From contig JAKULF010000018.1 in the NCBI GenBank assembly GCA_022661535.1, forward strand, positions 310,001 through 374,000: DNA of 64,000 nucleotides, written 5' to 3'. Every line of letters begins with the position of its first letter. Position 1 is the first letter of the stretch. The notes beneath the pieces are model-generated. The model made no database searches. It worked only from the letters and a program-made list of their open reading frames with translations, and was not told the origin of the DNA. This DNA comes from Eutypa lata. Taxonomy: Eukaryota > Ascomycota > Sordariomycetes > Xylariales > Diatrypaceae. Positions 12,630-22,673 of the stretch are shown here, piece by piece. A program made the translations under genes and the position numbers.

Positions 12630-13301
12630 ATGAGCTCTCTCGAGCAATCGGAAAACCCGGGTCTCAGATACTTCGCCGCGATCCCGTGGTGCGCTAGTAT
12701 CCTCAACGACCCCGAAATAACGGTGTGGCATGCGCGCCCGCGAAGGCCGAACCGCCTACCGAACGATGACGCCCTCTTCCTGGACGCGCTGAATACCCCG
12801 GACGCAGTCCCTGCTCTCATAACATTCTATCGAAATAATCAGCAGCAGCAGCAGCAGCAGCAACAACAACAACAACAACAACAACAGGAACCCTCAACAC
12901 GGTCAATGTCATCCTCCTCACCACCACCACCACCACCACCACCACCAATACCAACAGCAATCGACAAACTCGAAGCTCTCGTCGCCCTCGGACTAGACAT
13001 CAGCGGGTACCCGGGCGTAGCGCACGGCGGGGTCGTGACGGCGGTCCTCGACGAGGTCCTGGGCGCCATCGTCACGCTGAACCGGGAGCGGCGGGTCGTG
13101 CGCGGCCCCTTCATGACGGCGTACCTGAACACGACGTTCATCCGGCCCGTGAAGCTTCCCGGAGTGGCGCGCGTCACCGTGAGCGTTGTGGAGCGCGACG
13201 ACCGGAAGATGCGCTTGCTTGGCGCGATGCTGGACCAAGGCGGGGCGGAGCTTGCTAGGGCTGAGGCCCTTTTCGTTCAGGTGAGGAAGGGGATGTTGTG
13301 A
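12630..13301 (+). CDS. Hotdog-fold thioesterase (PaaI/THEM4-like) with polyQ and polyP tracts
   Basis: Single exon, 223 aa. The C-terminal part (about residues 112-223) is a 4HBT-type hotdog domain. It has the HGG motif (H132-G133-G134) followed by a helix with D141/E142, then beta strands including TAYLNTTFIRPVKLPG, which is the usual acyl-CoA thioesterase layout. Family members hydrolyse acyl-CoA or acyl-carrier thioesters. Between an N-terminal segment (FAAIPWCASILNDP) and the hotdog domain lies a low-complexity insert: Gln71-86 (16 Gln, CAG then CAA codons), a Ser-rich bridge, and Pro98-106. There is no targeting signal that I can read. It is convergent with the methyltransferase and part of the candidate metabolic group. 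Confidence 0.88.
   Translation: MSSLEQSENPGLRYFAAIPWCASILNDPEITVWHARPRRPNRLPNDDALFLDALNTPDAVPALITFYRNNQQQQQQQQQQQQQQQQEPSTRSMSSSSPPPPPPPPPIPTAIDKLEALVALGLDISGYPGVAHGGVVTAVLDEVLGAIVTLNRERRVVRGPFMTAYLNTTFIRPVKLPGVARVTVSVVERDDRKMRLLGAMLDQGGAELARAEALFVQVRKGML
12840..12887. repeat. CAG/CAA trinucleotide repeat encoding polyglutamine
   Basis: Seven CAG, eight CAA and one CAG codon in frame within the thioesterase, coding for 16 glutamines. A nine-unit CCA tract coding for proline follows about 33 bases later. Confidence 0.95.
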
Positions 13302-13699
13302 TGTGTGATGTGAGGTTGGGTTGGGGGTTGGTTGGAGAGAGGGGGGGAGGGGAAGGGTGGCATCGTGTGACTTTGCATTTGCCTACGAGGAGGTAGGGGG
13401 TAGCGTTAGGCGCGAATGGGCTTTTGCAATTTCTATACCGCATTTTAAATCGACTGGAAGCACATTTACTGCCTTAGAACTTCACGTTTGAAAGCTACAT
13501 ATTATATCCATGATAGAGTATATCTATATCGCTAATTCTTGTTTAGCTGCACTAAGCCCGTCTATGGTTCGACATGACGGTATATCCCTAGGTAGGCACG
13601 ATGCAACCCTATCCGAGCCAAGGCAACGAGGAAACTATCAGCTTCTCAGCGATGCACCCCATCAACGTAGATAGAACGAACGACTGAATATTTCTTGCA
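13302..13699. other. Short intergenic region between convergent genes
   Basis: About 400 bases between the stops of the thioesterase (+) and the methyltransferase (-). It is G-rich just after the thioesterase stop (13310-13360) and A/T-rich afterwards, with one CCTAGGTAGG word near 13588. It presumably contains both 3' UTRs. Confidence 0.5.
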
Positions 13700-14557
13700 T
13701 TACTTCCACGCAAGCATCTCGCACTGCAAGCTCGCAAGCCAGGCATCGTCCGTCTCAGCCCACTTCTCCACGGCAGCCAGCGTCTCCTGGATCTCGTCTT
13801 TGGTGATGCCGGCATCAAGCCAGCTCTTGTAGAAGGGGTCACCATCCTGCAGCTGCCCCGTAGCGCGCCAGGCCAGCCACTTACGGGTTTCCGGTCCCGA
13901 AGACACGCCCGCGCTAGCACCGACGCGGACCTTGCCGCCGTCGGCGTCAAAGCCGACGCTGCGCATCAGGGCCGGCATCATGGGCCCCACCTTGTCAACG
14001 ATAGGAGTACCCTTGTTCAGCGCCCGGCCTAGGTTTCCCGTCCACAGCCGGTCGAGGTCCAGACTCCGCGGGTAGAAGTGCGTGTCTCCCGCGTCGCGCG
14101 TGGCCAGGATGCCGCCCGGCTTTAGGATCCTCCGGATCTCGGTCAGGGCCCGGCGCGGCACGTCCGGCGACGGCAGCAGGTGTCCGAAGACCTGGCAGCT
14201 GTAGACTACGTCGAACGAGTCGTCGGGGTAGGGGAGCCGGGCGAGGACGTTCCCTTCTTCGAAGACGACGGAGCCTGGCCCTTCGGTAGGGACTCCGGCC
14301 TTGGCTGCTAGTGTCATGGCCTTCTCCAGGACATCTCGAGAGATGTCGACGCCGACTACGGTGCCTTCACGGGCGTACTTGGCTAGGCCGGTGGTGATCG
14401 TGCCGGGTCCGCAGCCGACGTCTAGGATACGGTCTGTTTTCTTGATGTGTGGTAGGAGAAAGGCGGCATCTACCTCGGCTGTGCGTGTCTCGTGGGTGGC
14501 GGTCGTGTAGTTGGAGTAGCCTTGCGTATAAGTGTTTGGTTCACTGCGTTGCGCCAT
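13700..14557 (-). CDS. Class I SAM-dependent methyltransferase (UbiE/COQ5-like)
   Basis: Single exon, 285 aa. The Rossmann-like SAM-binding motif I is ILDVGCGPGT (residues 44-53). It is followed by an acidic end of strand 2 (VVGVDIS), a motif II/III region with DDSFDVVYSCQVFGHL, and LKPGGILATRD. All are standard for the Methyltransf_11/25 families. The C-terminal third (SVGFDADGGKVRVGASAG and beyond) matches the cap region of small-molecule methyltransferases rather than rRNA or protein enzymes. Substrate unknown. It is divergent from the Zn2Cys6 regulator with only 411 bases between the starts, which suggests shared control. No introns. Confidence 0.9.
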   Translation of the reverse strand: MAQRSEPNTYTQGYSNYTTATHETRTAEVDAAFLLPHIKKTDRILDVGCGPGTITTGLAKYAREGTVVGVDISRDVLEKAMTLAAKAGVPTEGPGSVVFEEGNVLARLPYPDDSFDVVYSCQVFGHLLPSPDVPRRALTEIRRILKPGGILATRDAGDTHFYPRSLDLDRLWTGNLGRALNKGTPIVDKVGPMMPALMRSVGFDADGGKVRVGASAGVSSGPETRKWLAWRATGQLQDGDPFYKSWLDAGITKDEIQETLAAVEKWAETDDAWLASLQCEMLAWK

Positions 14558-14968
14558 GATGTCTCTGTGCTGCTTTTGTTTCTAGATTCTTGGATAGAGG
14601 GGCTAGATAGTTAAAGTCTTGTAAAATCTAGTCGATATTCAGATGGTTTCTCCGTCAGTTAAGTGTCATAGAGTCATGATGCAAATAAGTGTTTTATGTC
14701 TTCACAAAAGTACAGGCTGGACAAGCTTATATACCTATATGTATGTACATACTAGGTACCTACCTAGGTACTACCTCAGTGGCTGCTCAGAGATGGTCGG
14801 CAGCCGCTAATAAGCTCAAAAAGGAAGTATACATGTCGTACCCCTTGGACCTTCATTTTGTCACCTCGGGCCCGAGCTTCCGGTTTCGTCACCCTACTCG
14901 GAAAAGACATCACGGACTCCGATCGCCAGACCCCGATCGGCCCCGTTCCAACCCCCCAAAGCAGAGCC
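14558..14968. promoter_or_regulatory. Divergent promoter, methyltransferase / Zn2Cys6 regulator
   Basis: 411 bases separate the methyltransferase ATG (-) from the chosen regulator ATG (+). At about 14738-14775 sit overlapping palindromes, GTATGTACATAC, TAGGTACCTA and ACCTAGGT, repeated back to back. CGG-type half sites (CGG..CCG) occur near 14878-14900 and 14930-14945, the kind of element Zn2Cys6 proteins bind. Whether the neighbouring regulator uses them is inference. Confidence 0.45.
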
Positions 14969-17142
14969 ATGACGCCTTCGATCCAGAAACACTCTTGTGC
15001 CAATTGCGCAAGGCGCAAAGTCAAGTGCGACAGGGTGGATCCGTGCTCAAATTGCTCCAAGAGCCAGAGCGAGTGCGTCTATCGGAGCCCGGTGCTGTCG
15101 CAGAGGCATCGCAAACGTCCGGCGGATGATGATCTGCTTTCGAAAATAAGGGAGTATGAGGATCTATTGCGCACGAATAATGTAAAGTTCCAACCTTTCG
15201 ATAACTCATGGATACCCTCGCAGCTGGAGAAGCCGGTCTCGAGACCAGGGACACAGCAACCCGTCGAGGCACAGTCCAGTGCAGAACAAGAATCACAAAT
15301 AGACCTCACGGCTGGACGGTCCGGCACCGCATGCCTTTGGTCTGGGCTACCGAAAGAGGTTTGTAGTCCGATTCAATCCTGCCTATTCACTCCAGAATAA
15401 CTGCTAAGAGACGCGAAAGCTACGCCACTGTTCGATCAAGCAATTCGGACGACTCGGGAAAGACACGGAAAATGAAGTAGCGGAAGCAAGCTCCAGCCCC
15501 GGCATCACAATGTCTCTCCTGATTCCCGTCTGCATGATCGGGACTCCACAGCTGCTGGAACAACATCCGGCGCCGAAACACGTATTCAAGCTTTGGCAGG
15601 CTTTCGCAGAAAACGTCAATCCGCTTACCAAGGTCATCCACAGTCCAACGCTTCAGCAAAGAATACTGGAGATATCTTGGAATTTGGAAGCGGTTACTAG
15701 GCCGTTGGAGGCTGTTATGTTTGCTGTATATGCACTAGCAGTTACCTCTATGAAATCATCGGAATGCGTCGAGGTATTCGGGGAGACCAGGTCAGTTCTA
15801 CTAAATCGATACCGCTCAGGGGCAGCACAAGCATTGATCGCGGCTGAGTTGCACTCAACGAAGGATCTGGAGGTATTACAAGCCTTTGTCTTATTTCTGG
15901 TATGCTTATCTTACCCTAGAGTTACCAGCATTGACTTGATATATTAACACCTCTCAGTTGCTTGAACCCAGATCTGAGCTCTCAGTAACCGCAGTTGCCA
16001 CAGCCACGCGCCTTGGCCACAGGATGGGACTGCATCGAACCGGTACTGACGGTAATATTCCATTCTTCGAACAGGAGATGCGCCTACGCGTATGGTGGCA
16101 GATAATGGGCATGGAGTCGCATGCACGCCGCAAGGCCCTGGGTTTGGTGTGGCCGATGGTAGATTTCGGAGACGTACGACTGCCCATGAATGTCAACGAC
16201 GCCGATCTACATCCCAATATGACGAGTCGCCCTACAGTCCACCACCCCGGCGCAACGGAGATGGTGTATTGCCTGATGAAGTACGAGATACCATACTACG
16301 TCCGATCGTGGACTTCTGGAGCCATGTATGCCACCAAGAACCCATACGACCTAGTTGCATCTACTACAGATCCCGAGGGCATGGCCATGAAGAACAAGGT
16401 ACTTGCAGACTTGGAGCAAATCTACGAGCGCAAGTATCTTCGCTACTGCGACGCAAGTATCCCGCTGCACCACGTCTCGGCTACCATAGCACAGATCACG
16501 ACCCAGCGTCTGCGCTTCTGGTACCACCATCCCCGGTACCAGCCCGAAAACGGCCGGCACATGTCGCAAGCGGATCGGGACGTCGTATTCGACACCAGCA
16601 TCCGCATCCTCCAACTCACCTGCGGCAGCGGCTGCGGCAGCGGCTGCGGCAACCCGCGCGCACCAGACACCAGCTTCTTCTCGGCGCATCTGCTCGGAGA
16701 CCAGCTGAGATGTACCGAGGTCGACGCCCTGGTATACGTGGTCAGCGAGCTGCGGCAGCGCGTGAGAGGCGGGCTGGTGAGCACTGCGTGGGAGCTCGTG
16801 CGGACAGTGTATGAGGACCATTATCCGCAGTTACTGCTGCAGCCGCAACGGCGTGATGGTGGGGGCAACGGTAGCTTTTTCGCTGCGCTTGCCGACTTGA
16901 TTCTCGAGGCGTGGGATGCCCGCGCGCGAGAGTTTCAGGTGCTGGATGAAGTCGATGCTCTTAGTGGCAGCATTGTACCAGGGTTTATCCGGGTGTTGCA
17001 GGATATGAAGGGAAATGCAGACCCTGAAGATGCGTCAATGGCTGGTATTGGTGCTGTGGTACCGGATGAAGACTTCCAGTTGGGATTGCTGCACGATGAT
17101 CCTCTGAATTTCCTTTATTGGGATGAGCTCCCTCAGTTCTGA
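14969..17142 (+). CDS. Zn2Cys6 fungal transcription factor
   Basis: Three exons, 14969-15358, 15420-15899 and 15958-17142, giving 684 aa with frame kept at both junctions. The DNA-binding domain is close to the N-terminus, with six cysteines spaced CX2CX6CX5CX2CX6C (CANCARRKVKCDR, then CSNC and SEC). It is followed by a basic linker (SQRHRKRP) and a short coiled dimerisation stretch. The middle holds the fungal-specific transcription factor domain (MHR), with RLGHRMGLHR and EMRLRVWWQIMGME. The start at 14969 gives the compact N-terminus usual for the family; an upstream in-frame ATG at 14858 would add 37 residues. Its placement beside the methyltransferase, thioesterase and P450 suggests pathway-specific control. 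Target genes are inferred only. Confidence 0.93.
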
Positions 17143-18432
17143 AGAGAAAAGGGAATGATAACTTTATGTGACCTATGACTTTCAGGCCTAGCAAAGAGTG
17201 TATAGGCCATTTAGTCCCTCCCTCACAAGACCTAATGATATATTCCCTCCGCCTTGCCCCAAATACTGAGGACCTTGCGAAGATCGTCGCTGGAACCCGA
17301 CTGTGCCCCTGAGAAGTGAATCACATGGACGAGTTCATAGTGAAGCAGACTGTCATAGGCGAATTGCTCTCCGTTGAGTATTCGGATGACACTATTATAT
17401 GTAAACCATTGTACAGCACTCAGAGTGCGCTAAGCCTTCCATGGCTGCATGATTAAAAGCCGACGGTTTTGCTTAATAGATACGGAAAGAAAGCCTAATG
17501 TTAATACATGTTGGACTACCCCTCGCTCTTTTCGACGTGGTGATACATAACCTAGAACAACTGCACAAACTTCAGACTGAGGTGTTTATTATCGATCTCT
17601 CTTAGAGCCAATCGACCGTATTTAGTTCAAATCATCCCTACTCATGCTTAATCAGCTTCTCTATGACTTAGCATAGTCTACATACCCACATACATCCGGA
17701 TTCTACTGCCTAGTGCATTGAAATTGGTTAGCTATTGTTACGAAATGCAAGCCTGAAAGCTTCTGGCATCGTTACCGACTATTGAACAATCCCTTCTAGT
17801 TTCGCCTCGGTCGTAATGCTCAACTCGTCGCTCCTTTTAATATGTAACTGTTCTACTCACAGCTTGAAATTTCCTGCAAAAAATTATATTCAAGTCTCAG
17901 CATATTTCGTTAATGACGCTTTCCTTCACCCTATCCTTCTCTATTGAGTTGACAATCGTTTTCCCTTTTGAGATATACGCCTACATTAATGCCTGAGCTA
18001 AGGGATCTATTGAGGACATATTTTTGCTTATAGTCCATGCCCTTGACTAAAGTAGACTAAAGGTAGTGCTTACTCTGGAGCCTTACCCCTTACATGATTC
18101 GTATATTATTAAGGTATACATACCTAATACAATGAGTGGCTAGGGAATACAATAAATGTGTAACATCACTTCAACACCCAGTAGGAAATACTATTCGTAT
18201 ATTTCACAAGATCACTTCCGAAATATGCCGACATTCCGATATCTGATAACTGTCATTACCCCTTACCTAGGCTACCTAACTACTTTAGCTCAAAGTCGGC
18301 CTTATTAATGACTGCAGCTTTGATTTTCTTTTTTCTTTTTGTTAGATACCTAAGGGCTACCTTATAAAGAGACATCGTCAATTTCATACTTTTTCATTTC
18401 TGTTCCAGTGAATGTGAGAAAACATCTCTAAT
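17143..18432. other. Intergenic region upstream of the P450 gene
   Basis: 1.3 kb, moderately AT-rich, without a supported gene. The first hundred bases are the 3' UTR of the regulator. The last few hundred, including a T-rich tract near 18324-18342, are likely P450 promoter and leader. A CTTACCTAGGCTACC element lies at about 18263. Confidence 0.5.
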
Positions 18433-20379
18433 ATGGTCTTTCCAAGCCACCTTTGGAGCTGGATAAGCAGCAATGTCTCTGCCAACCAACTTCTACCTAC
18501 TATCATTGTATCGGTGAGTCCAACATCATATTGTGCCCGGTTATCAACAATGTAAGCCTTATCTTCTTCAATACAGATCGTCGCCTACTGCGTAAGTCGG
18601 GTTATCTACAATCTCAAGTTACATCCACTCTCAAAGTATCCAGGCCCGAAGCTTGCTGCCGTTACCGATCTTTGGTGGGCTTATTTTAGGTACATCTTAT
18701 ACCACCCACCACCTTGTACACACACTACTATCCTTGACATGGCGCTGGTCTATAAAGAGCACCATCCTGATTGACACTTTGAAATCCTTAGTACGACGGG
18801 AAAATACCCATGGATAGTTGAGAGTGTTCTTAGGCAATATGGTACTCTTAAAACTATTGCGACACCTGCCTGATTGTAAAGATCTGATGATTTCATAGGC
18901 GATGTTGTCCGTATTGCTCCTAATGAGCTCGTGTTCCTCACACCTCAGGCAGCCAAAGGTCAGTTCCGTCTTAGTAAGATCGCCGGTATGAGTTTAATAT
19001 ATCGACTAATGTGACTGTGATAGACATATATCTCGCGCAGGAGAAGAATCTTGAGCTGTTCGTCCAAGTCGGGTATGATGCTCTGGATACAGGCGATGGT
19101 GGGATCTCGGGGGAGACCAATCCCGTCAGGCACCGTGAAATAGCGAAGAAGCTTGCACCTGCCTTCAGTATGCGAAATTTCAAGGCAAAAGAGGAGGCGG
19201 TTCAAAAGCATATTGATCTTTTCATCGAGAAGATAAAGACTGTGGGGGGGACGGACCACGGAGCAGAGTTACAACGCTGGACAGACTGGCTAGCGCTGGA
19301 TCTCTCTGCAGACATGACATATGGCCTCGACATGGGCCAGGTGCGAGATAGTGAGGATATGAGTACTCAAGATCCCGATTGATGTTGCTAACTTAGAGCA
19401 GTGAAAGACTCACTACTTCTTAACTCCACTCTGAAATTGAACTTATTCTTAACGATGAGCCAGATTACGAGGAAGTTCCGCCTGCTCAGCCCCCTAATGT
19501 ACATGACCATCTCCCCATCCGTCTGGTTCTCGTTGCCAAGACTCATTCGGATGAACACTCAAGATGCAAAGAGGCGCATCGAACGCCGGGGCAAGACGGA
19601 GCATTTGGACTACTTCGAGCAACTAATTCCGGCCGACAAGCCTGTACCTGAAGATGAGAAGCAGATCTACCACGTGGAAAATGTAGCAGGGCAGCTGCTT
19701 CTGGCTAGCTGGCAGCCTCTAGCTAACCAGTTCTATTCCTTGATCTTTTTCCTCCTCAAGGAGCCCGATGCTTACGCAGCGTTGGTGGGGGAGATAAGGA
19801 CAGCGTTCGTAGGCTACGATGAAATTAACATCGAGACTACGGGAAATTTGAAGTATCTACAGGCTTGTGCCCAAGAGAGTCTTCGACTCCACCAAGATAC
19901 GGTTGACGGCTTGCCCCGTGTGAGTCCTGGTGCTCTAGTTGACGGCACATACATTCCTCGAGGAGTAAGTCTCGTTGCCTTGCTTTGGAAACTAGAATTT
20001 GCATATCTATACTGAGATAAACAAGGTCACTTGCCAAATAAGCTATTTCGCCGCAGCACGAAGCCCACGGTTCTTTGTGGACCCGCTCAAATTTCGTCCA
20101 GAACGCTGGTTGTCGCCAGACCATCCCAAATTTAATCCAAGATACAAGGATGATAATCTAAAGGCTTCCAAACCTTTCAGCCAGGGACCGAGAGGCTGCC
20201 CTGGCGGCGCCATAGCGGTAGCCACGATCCGATTGTTTATCGCAAAGGTCTTATGGCAATTTGATTTAGAGTCTGCGTCGGGCCAGGATAGACTATCATT
20301 CGACAAAGATTTCAAGTTCCTCACATTCTGGGAGAGGCCTCAATTTTGGGTCCGATTCCAACCTGCTCGAAGGGCATGA
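18433..20379 (+). CDS. Cytochrome P450 monooxygenase, membrane-anchored
   Basis: Seven exons: 18433-18513, 18577-18689, 18792-18841, 18899-18958, 19024-19362, 19399-19964 and 20026-20379, about 520 aa. Despite being broken up by introns, the frame is continuous. There is an N-terminal anchor ([16 protein letters not shown]), then [11 protein letters not shown], the ExxR motif ESLR (374-377), FRPERW (426-431) and the heme loop [10 protein letters not shown] with ligand Cys461. These show a full-length microsomal class II P450. The I-helix segment reads ASWQPL (317-322) where most P450s have AGxxTT, so the usual acid/Thr pair is missing. The intron after exon 5 is only 36 or 39 nt (two acceptors, at 19398 and 19401, both keep frame). 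Likely role: oxidation of a lipophilic metabolite with a separate reductase; substrate unknown. Confidence 0.88.
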
Positions 20380-20691
20380 GTACGTACCGAGAATCGACAC
20401 GCAGATTAAGGAGGCGTTAGGGACGGAAAGGGATGTTTGGAAACCCGCCACTGCTTATGATCCACGGAAGGACTCCGAAAGACCTTGAAGTTGGCAGTGG
20501 GGGATATCCTTTAGAATGTTTACACGTTAGGGGAATGAATGGATGGATACAGTGAAGTAGGCTATAAATTAAAGTAACCGGCAGATATAACAACGAAGGG
20601 CAAAAGACAAGTGATTGAAATAAAACCTTCGAATTGATAATGATCAAAATAGCAAAATGACCTTATATATTAAAATAGGTGTTGGCGTTTG
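20380..20691. other. Intergenic region between P450 and AAA pseudogene
   Basis: About 310 bases, A/T-rich in the second half. No gene was seen. The upstream part of the AAA+ gene, expected here if the copy were complete, is not recognisable. Confidence 0.5.
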
Positions 20692-21438
20692 TCTTTTAAG
20701 GCTGAGAATTACACAGGTGTCGGCTTTGCCGAAGAGAAGGGGCTTGGTAGAACCGTTCCTCTCCATGGTGCCTCTGGAATAGAAAAAGCTACCACAGCAG
20801 ATCATATTGCAGCAAAATTGAAACGACCTCTATATCCAATCACGTGTGAGGAAATTAGGACTTACGCAGTAACCATACCGACCAACCCACGAGAAATATT
20901 CTCCAAGGTATAGAAATGTGACTGTGCTGTTATTGGATGAGGCTGATGTTTTACTAGCTGAGAGAGAAAAGAAAGATATTGAAAGAAACGCTATAGTTTC
21001 TAGTAAGTCAACTCTTTTTCGTCTTTTCCTTTTGAATATGCACGAGAGTCCGTTTATACGTGTTAGGCTCTATTTATTGAACGTCTTGTTCTTACTAACG
21101 CTTTATAATAGTGTTTCTTAGTGCTTTAGAGAGTACTATAGCGGAGTGCTCTTCCAAACCACAAACCGTGTGGGATCGTTCGATGATGGGGACTTCTTAG
21201 AATACGCGGAGGAGAATTTTGAAAATGACCTTCGATGGAATGGTAGATAGATCAGAAATGCTATCCAAAGCGCTGCTGCTCTCGCCGAGCATGAAGTCAC
21301 GAGAGAGGGAACGTACTAATTACCCTTAAGGGGCATTACTTCGATCAGGTCGTCCGAGCCGTGGAGGATTTCGAAAGGTTCCTTACTAAAACACACGGGA
21401 TGACAGAATCCAGTCGCGCTAAACTTCATCAACCATGA
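20692..21438 (+). pseudogene. Decayed AAA+ ATPase (C-terminal ATPase module), 5'-truncated
   Basis: Fragments in all three forward frames line up in order with one AAA+ ATPase module. From 20692 comes GLG..PLHGASGIEKA, a spoiled Walker A (normally GPPGVGKT). Then come RPLYPITCEE, TVLLLDEADVLLAERE (intact Walker B, from about 20920) and an intron at about 21002-21112. These are followed by VFLSALE, then after a two-base shift EYYSGVLFQTTNRVGSFDDGDF, then WNGR-stop-IRNAIQSAAALAEHE and GHYFDQVVRAVEDFERFLTKTHG, ending at a stop at 21436-21438. The damage seen is a frameshift before Walker B, an AG duplication near 21126, a TAG at 21248-21250, a TAA at 21317-21319 and a one-base loss just after. 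Both stops fit CAG/CAA changed to TAG/TAA. The sensor and C-terminal helices resemble fungal BCS1/AAA proteins of unknown role. It is not a functional gene. Confidence 0.82.
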
Positions 21439-22673
21439 CGAGATGACTGACAGTATCAACAAGATACGGCCGTTCACAGAGGTTCAGGGGTTGCATCCTA
21501 CCGGAATACACAACAGTGGAAGAACACGTCACAGTACAGGTCCAGGCATGAATCCCCAGGACCCTCCCCACTGGCAAATCGTCAACACATCGGGACTTAT
21601 CCTGGTGACAGATTATGTCGAGACCAAATGCAGTCGCTTACACCACAATCTCAAGATGGATATGCAGACTTTTCGGCTGGGAATCCACCACAGCCGCGAA
21701 CCAGACAGTCCCGTAGAGGGAGGGAAGAAGACGTTTTCGAATAGTTGGACTCTAGGAAGTTACCAGGACGGGTTTCTGACTTTAGCTACCTATTTTTCTA
21801 GTTTTATATAGGATGCCCTTAACGAGAACAATTTGAATTAAAAAGATGAAGACCCAAGTTGGATAAAACACCCTGAATATGTGCAACACCCCCCCTGTTA
21901 GATAGATGAAAATGAGGAAGCATATAGGTGACATCCTAAACGGAGCGGGTACCGTACCATTCAGCACCCCCGCTGGCCGGCGTCTATTAGGGACTATAAA
22001 TAAAGACGCAGCCAACCAACCACCCACCTTTTTCAATAGTAGCGGACCTATCATCGCTCCAGAAAGTTGAGTTCCCCCTCAGCCCTACCCACTTACTGTT
22101 GGAATCACAGTCCTAGTCTAGAGCTGAGTAGGGCATGGGCAGCTGCATGTGAGGAGGAATTACCAGCATTAATCTAGAGCTTATAGGCTACCTAATGCGT
22201 GTTGGTCTTGGACAATACGACGCTAAGTAGTCTGGCTTTCCTTTATCGCTATGAGCTAACTAACTAAGACTGAGTGAGATTGATTACGTGGAAGTGGGAT
22301 GGTTCGGTGTGGAAGTATTGTATCTTGACTTGATTTACATACAAGAATGAGAAATTTCATGATCCCTCTCCTGTTACACTTTTCCGCGTCCTTTCGATAA
22401 CACGCTGTCTTCATAAGCGGGGTTGTCTCTCCTCATACATGCGGTTGCAAGGTTGACCTTCCCTGTTCTATAGCTGATTTGCGGCTTCCATATCAAGTAA
22501 TCATCTGAGCTGAGCAGTGTCGCTCTTCCTCATAAGATCCCCGTTGTGGTTTCTTGTTTCATGAGAAAGTGAGTTGATCCGATTGAGACTTCCAATATTT
22601 CAGTAGGTCAGTCGATCGGAGCCGAACACCAAATATATAGCGTCGTCCTAGCTATAGGCATCGCCCGCCCATC
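21439..22673. other. Intergenic region downstream of the AAA pseudogene
   Basis: 1.2 kb. A 122-codon ORF at 21443-21811 directly follows the pseudogene but has no recognisable domain; it may be decayed downstream sequence. A C-run near 21890 and mixed AT-rich DNA follow. The last 200 bases are presumably the calpain promoter. Confidence 0.45.

Noticed and set aside
18433..20379. P450 as a pseudogene
   Set aside because: It looks broken as raw ORFs, but splicing seven exons with consensus sites restores an uninterrupted 520-residue frame with all heme motifs.
21443..21811. 122-codon ORF as a separate gene
   Set aside because: Directly follows decayed AAA+ sequence, shows no family feature, and has composition consistent with chance.
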